From NCBI RefSeq assembly GCF_016219575.1, contig NZ_JACRMG010000019.1, positions 117,089-181,088 of the forward strand: a stretch of DNA of 64,000 nt, in the 5' to 3' direction. Below are positions 32,500 through 41,497 of this stretch, piece by piece; the stretch's first letter is position 1, and the number at the start of each line of letters is the position of its first letter. Both the position numbers and the translations under genes were made by a program. The DNA comes from Bradyrhizobium sp. (GTDB taxonomy: Bacteria; Pseudomonadota; Alphaproteobacteria; Rhizobiales; Xanthobacteraceae). The notes below the pieces were generated by a model, which was given only the letters and a program-made list of their open reading frames with translations, ran no database searches and was not told the origin of the DNA.

Positions 32500-34528
32500 C
32501 GGCCAGCTGCGAAGTGTCTACCGCCTTGCGGTCGATCCACAAATCGTACCACGCGGTCAAATTGTAGATTGCCCAAAGATAGAGACTTGCGTCCATGCGT
32601 CCGGAAAAATGCCAATCGAACAGCTTTTGGATGTAAGTTGCGTTCAGCAAGCCACGCCTTAGCAGACCGGATGACAATACGCTTGAACGGACTGCGCGAC
32701 CAAAATCGGTACGCATCCAGTCACTCATCGGTGCCCCGAAACCCATTTTCTTCCGATAGAGAATGTTGTCAGGAATGATGCCTCTCAACGCCTTCTTGAG
32801 AAGATATTTCGGCTCATCGCCTCTCGTCTTCCATTCTTCCGGGATGTCCATCGTGAACTCGATCAGCTTGTGGTCGAGAAACGGAACGCGCGCCTCGAGT
32901 GATTCCGACATGCCAATCTTGTCTACTCGCATCAGCAACAGTTCCGGCAAGCGAAGCCTGAACTCGAGATGAACCATGCGCGTAAGCGGATCCGAATTTG
33001 GGTACGCCGCGTCGAATGGATCCAGAAAGCTGCGAACGACGTTGAAGCTGTCGGCCTTGAGATATTCCGGATCCAGAAGCCCGTCCACGTTCGCAGGCTG
33101 GCCGCCCAAAATTCCGGAAATTCCACCGATATCCACCAACTGGCTCTTCATCAGGTCCGGAAACACCATCGCCCCCGACCAGAAGTGCTCACGGCTGCGA
33201 GCGGCCCGATCGATAATGTCAGCATAGACCGGCAGGCGCGGGTGCACTCCGGACAACAAGCTGGCCGTGCCGGCGGCCAGGCGCTGTGCGGAATGCGGCA
33301 GGTACTTCCGGAACGGTGTCCAATAGCGGTGATACATCCTCAGGTAGGCCATGTAGCCCGCATAGCCGCAAAACTGCTCGTCCGCCCCTTCGCCGACCTG
33401 AACGACCTTCATGCCGTGATCGTGCGCCAGCTTGGACACGAAATAGAGCGGGATGCATACCCAGTCGGCAATTGGCTCATCCTGGGAATAGATCATCTTC
33501 GGAAGGTAGTCGATCATCTCCTTCCTGCTGATGGCAATCTCATGGTGGTTGGTACCGAATTGACGTGCGATCTGGCTGGCAGGGTCGAATTCGTTCAAAT
33601 GGCGATAGTCGCTGAAGCCGATCGTGAAGGTCTCGACCGGACGCGTCGAGAACTCGCTCATCAACGCGACGTTGGCAGACGAATCGACGCCTCCCGAAAG
33701 GAACACTCCCATCGGAACGTCCGACATCATGCGCTTTTCGACGCTCGCTCGAAGGCGATCCTTGATTCCGGAAATATAGAAATCCTCGAGCGCCTGGTCA
33801 GAGAGGCCTGCGATTTCCCTTGGATCAATCCCGGCGCCCGGCACCGCGTCCCAATAGCGCGACACTCTGGCCTTTCCAGAACGATCGATCGTCAAACTGC
33901 AGCCGGCCGGCAGCTTGTAGATGCCGCGCATCATCGTCATCGGCGCGGGCGTCGTCAAGAACGACAGATAGTGATACATCGCATAAGGTTCGATCTCCGG
34001 AGAAAAATCCGGATGCTCGACGAGGGCTTTCATCTCGGAAGCGAATGCGAAGCAACCTCCTATCCGCGCAAAGTAGAGCGGCTTCACCCCGACCCTGTCT
34101 CGCGCAAGGGAGAGCACGCCCCTCCGCTCGTCCCAAATTCCGAATGCGTAATCGCCTTCGATGCGATCAAGGAGACCATGAAGGCCCCACTCCTCGTAAC
34201 CATGGACAAGTACTTCCGTGTCGCTATGGTCAGTACGGAATTTATGGCCGCGGGCGACGAGTTCGGGCCTCAGTCTGGCGTGATTGTATATCTCGCCGTT
34301 GAAAGTAATGACGACCGACCCATCCTCGTTTGGCATCGGCTGACTGGCGGAAACGTCGAGGTCGACGATCGAGAGCCGGCGGTGGCCAAGCCCAATCCTG
34401 CGATCGGGGGAAATCCAGTCTGCGCCACCGTCCGGGCCCCGATGGACCATGGCGTCGCGCATGCGCTTGAGTACGACGCCGTCCACGCCGCCTGCCCCGC
34501 ACAGCAAAATCCCGACTATCCCGCACAT
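32486..34528 (-). CDS. Asparagine-synthase-like glutamine amidotransferase (copy 1)
   Basis: 680 residues. The start MCGIVGI places the Ntn catalytic Cys at position 2. The glutaminase domain has RLSIVDLD and SFNGEIYN-type blocks (VITFNGEIYNHA), and the synthetase domain has the PP-loop FLSGGVDSSANVAL. AsnB paralogues in glycan clusters usually amidate uronic acids rather than aspartate. The operon makes UDP-ManNAcA through wecB and wecC, so a ManNAcA amide is a natural product to expect. The nitrogen donor is glutamine and the step is ATP-dependent and cytoplasmic. A second paralogue is at 50995-52836. Confidence 0.9.
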   Translation of the reverse strand: MCGIVGILLCGAGGVDGVVLKRMRDAMVHRGPDGGADWISPDRRIGLGHRRLSIVDLDVSASQPMPNEDGSVVITFNGEIYNHARLRPELVARGHKFRTDHSDTEVLVHGYEEWGLHGLLDRIEGDYAFGIWDERRGVLSLARDRVGVKPLYFARIGGCFAFASEMKALVEHPDFSPEIEPYAMYHYLSFLTTPAPMTMMRGIYKLPAGCSLTIDRSGKARVSRYWDAVPGAGIDPREIAGLSDQALEDFYISGIKDRLRASVEKRMMSDVPMGVFLSGGVDSSANVALMSEFSTRPVETFTIGFSDYRHLNEFDPASQIARQFGTNHHEIAISRKEMIDYLPKMIYSQDEPIADWVCIPLYFVSKLAHDHGMKVVQVGEGADEQFCGYAGYMAYLRMYHRYWTPFRKYLPHSAQRLAAGTASLLSGVHPRLPVYADIIDRAARSREHFWSGAMVFPDLMKSQLVDIGGISGILGGQPANVDGLLDPEYLKADSFNVVRSFLDPFDAAYPNSDPLTRMVHLEFRLRLPELLLMRVDKIGMSESLEARVPFLDHKLIEFTMDIPEEWKTRGDEPKYLLKKALRGIIPDNILYRKKMGFGAPMSDWMRTDFGRAVRSSVLSSGLLRRGLLNATYIQKLFDWHFSGRMDASLYLWAIYNLTAWYDLWIDRKAVDTSQLADAVA

Positions 34529-34559
34529 TCAGAGTGAACCCGTTTCTCGAGAGGCGCCA

Positions 34560-36296
34560 TCAGGGAACATCCCGCTTCCTGAGGAGCAGGCCGTTCTTGG
34601 ACATGGCCGCAAGTATCGCATTTACATGCTGCTTCCAAGTGTATCTGCTCAAGACTTCCCGTCGCGCCGCCCGCGCCGCCCGTATCGCAGCCGGCTTGTT
34701 TTCCACTACCTGTTTTAGAACCTTTTTGAAATCCCGTGCATTACCCGGCTCGAACAGGAATCCGCAAGGCTCGCCTGCGCCAGGCGGCAATTCGCCAAGT
34801 TCTGACGCCCCCCTTCCTGAAACCACACCCTCGATCTGTCCGAGCGCCGCGGCGATGATCGGCTTCTCCATCGCCATGTATTCGAACAGCTTCGTCGGCG
34901 ATCCGAAAAACCGCGAGCCGTCCTTGTTGGGAACGTGCGGCGATACCAGGATGTCGGCTGAAGCCAGATATCTGGCAGCTTCCGACTGGGGCACCAACCC
35001 GGTCAGCGTCGCGAATCGGGATATTTGTGACGATCCGAGCAACTCGCGAACAACCGGCATCTTCAGGCCATCGCCCACCAGTAGGAAATGAATCTTGCCA
35101 TGCTCGAGCCAGTCGCGATCATCGCGCACGAGATCTCCGATACACTCGGCCAGGAATTCCACGCCGTGCCATTGGCCAAATGTGCCGATGAAGCCCACGA
35201 CCAAAGCGTCCTCTTCAATCCCGTAGCTCTTCCTGAGGTTGGCCAGCTCTTCCGTTGCGAATCTTCTCGAATCAAAGGCGTTGGAGTCGACGCAATTCGG
35301 ATACACGACAATGCGACGATCGGGAATTCCGCGACGCCGGAGATCGTGAGCGAGTTCATCGGACACCGTCACGAGAAGATCGGCGCTCGATAGCGCCGCG
35401 GTCTCAGCCACGATGGCCGCGTCGTGCAATACCAGCCGCGTACCCCAATTTGCTGCCGTCCATGCCTCGGAGCCGTTGAATTCCAGCACTACCGGAATAT
35501 TCAGCTTTCGTCCCAGATCGGCCCCGCTGAAATTGTGCAGCGAAAAACGCTGGTATATGAATGACCAGGGCTTCGCCATGTGCATCGATAGCAGCTCTCT
35601 GTCGATGCACTGCGCGTATCGATAGAAATTGAGCTCCGGTGGGATTGCCAACAAACTTTCCGGCCGAAGCTTCAATCCCTGGGCGCCTGGCCGGGCCGTC
35701 GGAATGTCCTTCACGCTCGCATAATCGACTTCGAATCCGCAGTCGATGAAGCCATCAATCACACCGGCCGTATGCCCGATCGAACCGCCGACCGGCAGCC
35801 CGAGCGATATGTTCGCATCGAGAAACAGGATCCGCGATCCGGCGGCCGGAGGAACATTCCTCGGCATCTCGCTCGCGAGGATGGCTGCGGCACGTCGTCG
35901 GGCGCGCAAGAGCGATAATCGTGACGCCAGCGTGTCGTAGACCACTCTCGCGAGTTGACGCACAACCAGCCAACGGCGCAAGGGCTCGACCCGCAGATCG
36001 GGCCAAATGATCTCGATCGAACGCGCACGTGTAAGCGACGCTGCAATGGAAAGGGGACCGACCAAAGCCGCCGTCACGTCGCCTTCCACCGCGATAACGA
36101 GCTTTTCCGTCCGGATAGCGCGAAGCTCCCGGATTCCCGCCACCAAAGGAAGTTTGCGCAGATTGGCGGCGTCAAAATAGAAACTGGCGGCTCCGCGAAC
36201 CGTCTCGATCCCCGTCGCGAATTGTTGAGTAAGCGGATGAAAGCTCATCACTACAAGTCTGTGCGATGGCGCGACCGCGGCGCTATGTTCGGGCAT
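34560..36296 (-). CDS. GT4 family glycosyltransferase with long N-terminal extension (paralogue B)
   Basis: 578 residues; the first gene of the long minus-strand operon. It repeats the whole architecture of 27568-29238: the extension with WPDLRVEPLRRW, then ILFLDANISLGLPVGGSIGHTAGV, EFNGSEAWTAANWG, GFIGTFGQWHGVEF and FFGSPTKLFEYMAMEKPI. The two proteins share long identical stretches, so the operon probably arose with an internal duplication and the enzymes may add consecutive residues. The promoter of the operon should lie in 36297-36449, facing the divergent gene at 36450. Confidence 0.88.
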   Translation of the reverse strand: MPEHSAAVAPSHRLVVMSFHPLTQQFATGIETVRGAASFYFDAANLRKLPLVAGIRELRAIRTEKLVIAVEGDVTAALVGPLSIAASLTRARSIEIIWPDLRVEPLRRWLVVRQLARVVYDTLASRLSLLRARRRAAAILASEMPRNVPPAAGSRILFLDANISLGLPVGGSIGHTAGVIDGFIDCGFEVDYASVKDIPTARPGAQGLKLRPESLLAIPPELNFYRYAQCIDRELLSMHMAKPWSFIYQRFSLHNFSGADLGRKLNIPVVLEFNGSEAWTAANWGTRLVLHDAAIVAETAALSSADLLVTVSDELAHDLRRRGIPDRRIVVYPNCVDSNAFDSRRFATEELANLRKSYGIEEDALVVGFIGTFGQWHGVEFLAECIGDLVRDDRDWLEHGKIHFLLVGDGLKMPVVRELLGSSQISRFATLTGLVPQSEAARYLASADILVSPHVPNKDGSRFFGSPTKLFEYMAMEKPIIAAALGQIEGVVSGRGASELGELPPGAGEPCGFLFEPGNARDFKKVLKQVVENKPAAIRAARAARREVLSRYTWKQHVNAILAAMSKNGLLLRKRDVP

Positions 36297-36449
36297 TCAG
36301 CGGAACTTGGCCAGTTGACGTCGAAATACCAAGCGAACTGCCTGGTTCGCTTGGTTGTGCACTTCCAGGTTGATGACGCCCCCGCTTGAACATTTCGACC
36401 GCTCTTCGGATATCTCCGTGGAGGAGAGATTTGCCCCCTTGGCTATCGA

Positions 36450-38240
36450 ATGATAATTGGCAGAGAATCCGCCATGCCGCAACGCAATTGCCACGACGCA
36501 TCCCGGAATTCGCGATATGTCGCCCTCCTCGCGGCAGGCTTTCTCGCGCTTGGTTTGTGGCAGCATCTATACTTCTCGTACTCCGTCGATCAACTGACCT
36601 TCTTCAAGAACGCGTTCGACGAAGATACCTACCTGCTGCATCCCTTTGGTCCGGGTGGAATCCGTCCTGATCGCCTGCTTTCCGGAACCCTTGTTTCCGG
36701 ACTGCTATGGCTCTTGCAGGGATCTCACGGCCTCGCACTGGCCGTGCTCGACACATTCTTCCCTCCCCTCATATTCCTTGCGGCCTATTTCGTTGGCGCC
36801 GCGATTTTCAGGGAGATCAAGGCGCGCTGCCTTTTTGCAATCCTCCTGGCCCTCGCACCCGATCTGTTTTCACTCGGCAATGCAGCCTCCTATCCGGGTC
36901 CGTTTCCAACTCTCGACCAGTTCAGGGCACTTTTCGGGAAGACTCTGGTTCCCCCGATTGAGACGTCGTTCCTTGCACTCTATCGCTCTCCGGAACCACA
37001 GATCAGCTACGCCATCGTATTCTGCCAGATCGGCCTGTTGCTTCGCTTCATTTTCAATGAAGCCCGGCCAGCAGCGTTGGGGACGATTCTTGGATTGGCC
37101 GTCTCCCAAGCGCTCACGATGATCTGCTACCTGATTGTAGCCTATCCGCTGCTTGCGTTCGAAGGCTTTGCCGCATTTCTGCTCGTGCTTTCGGGACGCG
37201 TGCGAAAGGCTGTAATTCTTGGCTTCCTGCTCACCATATCCATCCCTGCGATATACGCCTCCGTTCGCCTTGGATCAGGCGGTCCGACGACAGGGGCAAC
37301 AATGCTTTTTCAGAGCCGAATGCCCGAGATTACCGTCGGCGTCCTGTCAGCGGCGATGCTCGCGCTGCTATCCGGGATCATGCTGCTGCAGCGCAAATCC
37401 GACCTTCGACTGATCGCTGCATTTGCTCTCGCGATCGTCCCCCTCGCCATCATGAATCAGCAGATCGTCACCGGATGGATGATCAGCGGCAGGGATTGGG
37501 AGCGATTCATCAACTTGTCTTTCGTCGTGGTCTCGGGCGGGATACTGCTTTCGCTCGTGAATCGCCGCCGGGATTGGCAAGGTCCCGTAACCGGAGCGGC
37601 GATAATCATCACCTTGGTCTTCTCCACCTTATCCTCGATGCGAACATACAATCTTTGGTTGGCCGATAATCTCAAATCGGTCGCGATAGCGCGCGCCATA
37701 GAAGCGGCCGACACGCTCGGTCGCGATACATTGCTGGTGTTTGAAGAACCTGAATATGCTCCTCTGGTCTCGCTGAGAACACGACGTTCCTACCGTCCGC
37801 TCCTCGACTACACGGAAGTGTTCAAGAATCCGATTCCGGCGACACCGGAATTCAAACCCACACCGTTGTCGGCATCATTGTTTGAGTATTGGCGGCAGAC
37901 CAACGTGTCACCCGCGACTGCGCAAGAAATCCTGCAGCGCGAAGCCCTTCAAAAGAGTGGATACTATTCGGGATTTATCTTCAACATCTGCGAATATTGG
38001 TCGCCATGCACCGATGGTCGCAACGTACAGACGGAAAAGATATTCAGGGCTCTGCCCTCCGTCATCACCTCGTATGAGAAATCGTCGAGGGATTCCGGCG
38101 CAGGTGAAATACCGAAAGCCACTGCAGGCAGACACTTTGCGCACGTTCTATCCAAGTCGCCGGTCCCGTCCGGGGCATTTGCGAAAATTGGTGAAGGCCG
38201 CGCCGGACCTTTCATCGCGGGTATCTGGGTTCAAAATTAG
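36450..38240 (+). CDS. Polytopic membrane protein, possible GT-C type glycosyltransferase
   Basis: 596 residues from the ATG at 36450; an ATG at 36474 (MPQRNC) is an alternative start and neither has a clear ribosome site. The first helix (YVALLAAGFLALGLW) is followed by a loop with FFKNAFDEDTYLLHPFGP. The acidic Asp-Glu-Asp in that first extracytoplasmic loop recalls the catalytic acid position of GT-C enzymes that use lipid-phosphate sugars. About nine to eleven helices end near residue 400, and the remaining part is soluble. I do not recognise a named family. Its 3' end overlaps the convergent gene at 38237 by 4 bp. Confidence 0.7.
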   Translation: MIIGRESAMPQRNCHDASRNSRYVALLAAGFLALGLWQHLYFSYSVDQLTFFKNAFDEDTYLLHPFGPGGIRPDRLLSGTLVSGLLWLLQGSHGLALAVLDTFFPPLIFLAAYFVGAAIFREIKARCLFAILLALAPDLFSLGNAASYPGPFPTLDQFRALFGKTLVPPIETSFLALYRSPEPQISYAIVFCQIGLLLRFIFNEARPAALGTILGLAVSQALTMICYLIVAYPLLAFEGFAAFLLVLSGRVRKAVILGFLLTISIPAIYASVRLGSGGPTTGATMLFQSRMPEITVGVLSAAMLALLSGIMLLQRKSDLRLIAAFALAIVPLAIMNQQIVTGWMISGRDWERFINLSFVVVSGGILLSLVNRRRDWQGPVTGAAIIITLVFSTLSSMRTYNLWLADNLKSVAIARAIEAADTLGRDTLLVFEEPEYAPLVSLRTRRSYRPLLDYTEVFKNPIPATPEFKPTPLSASLFEYWRQTNVSPATAQEILQREALQKSGYYSGFIFNICEYWSPCTDGRNVQTEKIFRALPSVITSYEKSSRDSGAGEIPKATAGRHFAHVLSKSPVPSGAFAKIGEGRAGPFIAGIWVQN

Positions 38241-39538
38241 CCCTGCAAACCTTCGCCTGACTTGTGTGCGTTGACGGCAGCGCCACTCAGGCCCAAGAAG
38301 AGATACAATAGCGCCCCGACTTCTAGCCCTCCATATGCCATCGATAAGAGTGTTGTGAAGATCAGTGAATATAACACAAATCGAGCCCCGACATTCTCAC
38401 GTGCCAATGGCCAGACGCGCAGCAGCGCCAGAACAATAAGTGCGGTGAATACCAATCCGCCAATCCACCCAAATTCGATGGCCGCTTGCAATAGTGAGTT
38501 GTGAGGGCTCGCCCGGCCAAGACAGGCTGATCTGAAGGACGCCAGACCGGATCCGAAGAAACCGGATGATGGAACCTGCATGATGGCGTCATTTAGCAAT
38601 GCTCTGCGAATTGCTACCGAATTGTTGTACGAACCCGACCCAAGACAAGAAGCTAGGGCGGCGGACACAGGATCCTTGGCGACTTCCGCCTTATCTACTA
38701 GTTGCGGTCGACCAAGAATGTCGCGTTCGACGTGAAGCGCCGTAACTCGATAATTTGCGGTTAGGCCCGTTAAGATAGCTACTCCGAGCGTCGTCATAAC
38801 TATTAGAGCGACCTTCCGCTGGCTGATAACGGCCGCAACCGCGAAAGTTGCAGCCAATACAGCGAATACAAAGCGAACCTGCGATGCCGCAAAGATAGCG
38901 GCCGGAACGAACAGTCCAATACAGGTGCGAATGACATGTCCTGAGCTCATTGAGCTGGACACCACACTGATGGCAAGGAAACAAAGCGAAATCGAGAAAA
39001 GGGTAGCAGCATGACCGAACCCGAGCACGACGGGCTTGCCAATCATAAATCCCGTCTGCTCGACCAGCGCGATGCTTGTGGCGATCGCTCCCGCGGCAAC
39101 TATCGCACCGGCGGTTGCGACGAATGTCAACTGCGGCTGCCTGACGGCAAGGAAACGGGCAGCCGGATAATGTAGCAGCGAGAGAACAAGCAATTGCAGC
39201 TCTTTGATCGGGGGAATGCCGTTCATCAGGGTCGCCACGCAAATGCAAATAACGAATCCAACAAACAGACCATCGATAATATTCGGACGAAACTCCGCAG
39301 GGTGACCGCAGAAGAACAGGGCAACTGTCAGGACAAAGATTATGGCCGCCGTTAGGACCGGATTCCCCGTGATACCTATTGCTCCATACAGCAATACGAT
39401 GATTGCTCCCGACGAAACTATGACCGCCAACAGAAAGTCCTGACCGGAAAAGGAACGGCGAAGGCCGGCCAGCATGCCTTTCACCACCTCCCTCATCGGC
39501 ATCGAAGCCTTCTCAGCCCAAGACAAGCGGGCGTACAT
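38237..39538 (-). CDS. O-antigen ligase/polymerase family membrane protein (Wzy candidate 2)
   Basis: 433 residues from the ATG at 39538; ATGs at 39502 and 39496 would trim 12-14 residues. About ten helices are present. Near residue 340 the signature FRSACLGRASPHNSLLQAAIEFGWIGG gives the PHN followed by E-x-G-x-x-G that defines the Wzy_C/O-antigen ligase family. It would polymerise or ligate glycan at the periplasmic side. It is not part of the long operon, because the plus-strand gene at 36450 lies between. With the candidates at 26049 and 42794 the window has three possible polymerases or ligases. Confidence 0.8.
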   Translation of the reverse strand: MYARLSWAEKASMPMREVVKGMLAGLRRSFSGQDFLLAVIVSSGAIIVLLYGAIGITGNPVLTAAIIFVLTVALFFCGHPAEFRPNIIDGLFVGFVICICVATLMNGIPPIKELQLLVLSLLHYPAARFLAVRQPQLTFVATAGAIVAAGAIATSIALVEQTGFMIGKPVVLGFGHAATLFSISLCFLAISVVSSSMSSGHVIRTCIGLFVPAAIFAASQVRFVFAVLAATFAVAAVISQRKVALIVMTTLGVAILTGLTANYRVTALHVERDILGRPQLVDKAEVAKDPVSAALASCLGSGSYNNSVAIRRALLNDAIMQVPSSGFFGSGLASFRSACLGRASPHNSLLQAAIEFGWIGGLVFTALIVLALLRVWPLARENVGARFVLYSLIFTTLLSMAYGGLEVGALLYLFLGLSGAAVNAHKSGEGLQG

Positions 39539-39924
39539 TTCTCACTTGCGGATGGGGATTTGTTGGCCGTCATGTCGCCCGATACTCGAAAACGGATATC
39601 TAGCCGCGCCCTTCACAAATGAGAGTTCGCTCGATATCTTGATAGTCACATCCGCGGATCGTCTGTGGTTCAGCACTACTGGCACTTCGCTGCAGTTGCA
39701 AGGTCCCAACATCGCCGCCATCCATGACGCGCACTGCACGGGCGGAACTATTTTGCAAATCTGCGACTTCCCATCTGCCGGTGCACTCTCATTTGAGTGC
39801 GCGATCTCCGCTCACGCGACAAATGAAATCAGCGGCATACGAAGACGAAGGGCTATCCTGCTGAAATAGACGCCCTTCGTTGATCACACTGCACGCTGGA
39901 CACGGACCTCCCGCTTCGGACCGC
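39539..39924. other. 386 bp intergenic region with no supported gene
   Basis: This lies between the start of a minus-strand polymerase-like gene and the end of the aminotransferase gene. A plus-strand open frame (39474-39869) runs through it but overlaps the polymerase start, has no ribosome site and resembles nothing I know. Base composition is more AT-rich than the aminotransferase side. The polymerase promoter should be here. Confidence 0.5.
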
Positions 39925-41022
39925 TCAGAATTCGCGCACCAGCCGGATCACCTCGTCCTGCTGCTCGCGCGTGATCTCGGCGAACATCGGCAGCGACAGG
40001 ATCTTGCCCTGATCGGCGAAGGCGTTGGGGAATTGCTCGGGCCGGTGCTCATAGCGTCCGTAGGCCGCCAGGAACGGCAGCGCCGTCGGATAATTGATGC
40101 CGGTCTGCACACCGTAGGCGGCAAGATGCGCGGCGAGCGCGTCGCGGCGCGGATGCCGGATGGTATAGAGGTGATAGACGTGGTTGCGCTCGGGCGCGAC
40201 GGCCGGCACCGTCACATCCTCGATCTGGTTGAGACCGGCGTCATAGATCTTGGCGGCGTCCTGACGCGCCTTTGTCCAGGCGGCGAGATGCGGCAGTTTC
40301 GCCGACAGGATCGCGGCCTGCATGCCGTCGAGCCGGCTGTTGATGCCCTCGATCTGGTGCAGGTGCTTCACCAGCCCGCCATGGCGCGCCAACATGGTCA
40401 TGTGCTCGGCCAGCGCAGCATCGTTGGTGACGACGGCGCCGGCATCGCCCATCGCACCGAGATTCTTGCCGGGATAGAACGAATAGGTGGCCGCCTGACC
40501 GAAGCTGCCGACCGGCTGGCCCTTGTAACGCGCCAGATGCGCCTGCGCACAATCCTCGATCACCCAGAGCTTGTGCCTGTTCGCGATCGCCATGATCGCA
40601 TCCATGTCGGCGGGCTGGCCGTAGAGATGCACCGGAATGATGCCGACCGTGCGCGGCGTGATCGCAGCCTCGATCGCCGCGGGATCGATCGTGAAGGTGA
40701 TGCCGTCGGTATCGCAGAACACCACGGTGGCGCCGGCATGGGTGATCATTGCGGAAGTGCTGATCCAGGAATGCGCCGTCGTGATGACCTCATCGCCGGG
40801 CTTGACCTTGAGAGCCTTCAGCGCGAGCCAGATCGCGTCGGTGCCGTTGGCGCAGGAGACGCAGTGCTTGACCTCGGCGGCCTCCGCGAACTCGCGCTCG
40901 AACCGGTCGACATGGGGCCCGCGGATGAACGAAGAGTCGCCGATCACGGAGGCGATCGCGCCGTCGATCTCGCTCTTGATGCTCTGGTACTGCAGCTGCA
41001 GGTCGGCGAAAGGCACCGGCAT
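39925..41022 (-). CDS. DegT/DnrJ/EryC1-type PLP aminotransferase, WlbC/WbpE-like
   Basis: 365 residues from the ATG at 41022 (MPVPFADLQLQYQ), with GAGGA about 10 bases before it. The PLP lysine is in YSFYPGKNLGAMGDAGAVVT, and ITTAHSWISTSAM and VIEDCAQAH are family blocks. Gene order after an oxidoreductase and a hexapeptide acyltransferase is that of Bordetella wlbA-wlbB-wlbC, whose products convert a UDP-GlcNAcA precursor to the 2,3-diacetamido uronate. This enzyme would then place the 3-amino group. Its 3' end (EQQDEVIRLVREF) is copied at 17304-17352 and at the end of the dehydrogenase gene at 18143, so it is the resident gene at the right edge of the first accessory block. Confidence 0.88.
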   Translation of the reverse strand: MPVPFADLQLQYQSIKSEIDGAIASVIGDSSFIRGPHVDRFEREFAEAAEVKHCVSCANGTDAIWLALKALKVKPGDEVITTAHSWISTSAMITHAGATVVFCDTDGITFTIDPAAIEAAITPRTVGIIPVHLYGQPADMDAIMAIANRHKLWVIEDCAQAHLARYKGQPVGSFGQAATYSFYPGKNLGAMGDAGAVVTNDAALAEHMTMLARHGGLVKHLHQIEGINSRLDGMQAAILSAKLPHLAAWTKARQDAAKIYDAGLNQIEDVTVPAVAPERNHVYHLYTIRHPRRDALAAHLAAYGVQTGINYPTALPFLAAYGRYEHRPEQFPNAFADQGKILSLPMFAEITREQQDEVIRLVREF

Positions 41023-41032
41023 GATGACGTCC

Positions 41033-41497
41033 TCACTTCCCGCGCAGGCGGCGCGCCGGATTGCCGGCATAGATGCCGGGTTCGGTGATGTCTTTCGTCA
41101 CCACCGCGCCGGCGCCGATGACGACATCGTCGGCGATGCGCACCGGCAGGATGGTCGCGTTGGAACCGATCGAGACGCGGTTGCCGATCACGGTTTCGCG
41201 CCACAGTTCCTTGCGGCCGCCGGAGGGCCCGCCGCTGGCAAAGGTGTCGTTGATGAACATCACGCCGTGGCCGACAAAGCAATCCTCGCCGATGGTGACA
41301 AGCTCGCAAATGAAGGCATGCGACTGCACCCGCGTGCGCGCGCCGATCACGGCGCCCTTCTGGATCTCGGTGAAGGGACCAATGAGGCAATCGTCGCCGA
41401 TCCTGCAGCCATAGAGGTTGCAGGGTTCGACCACCCTGACGCGCGCGCCGAACTCGACGTCGCGGATGCCGGCCTGATGCAGTTCCGGGGCGTTCAC
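41033..41497 (-). CDS. Hexapeptide-repeat N-acyltransferase, WlbB/WbpD-like
   Basis: 154 residues from a GTG at 41497 that overlaps the upstream stop (GTGA). Left-handed beta-helix hexapeptides run through the protein (GCRIGDDCLIGPFTEI, GARTRVQSHAFICE, IGEDCFVGHGVMFIND). The loop FINDTFASGG and the end KDITEPGIYAGNPARRLRGK match UDP-2-acetamido-3-amino-glucuronate N-acetyltransferases. It would acylate the 3-amino group made by the downstream aminotransferase. The active unit in this family is a trimer. A different acyl group (for example formyl or 3-hydroxybutyryl) cannot be excluded. Confidence 0.88.
   Translation of the reverse strand: MNAPELHQAGIRDVEFGARVRVVEPCNLYGCRIGDDCLIGPFTEIQKGAVIGARTRVQSHAFICELVTIGEDCFVGHGVMFINDTFASGGPSGGRKELWRETVIGNRVSIGSNATILPVRIADDVVIGAGAVVTKDITEPGIYAGNPARRLRGK

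Noticed and set aside
39474..39869. 131-codon open frame as a gene
   Set aside because: It overlaps the start of the polymerase-like gene on the other strand, has no ribosome site and no recognisable feature.
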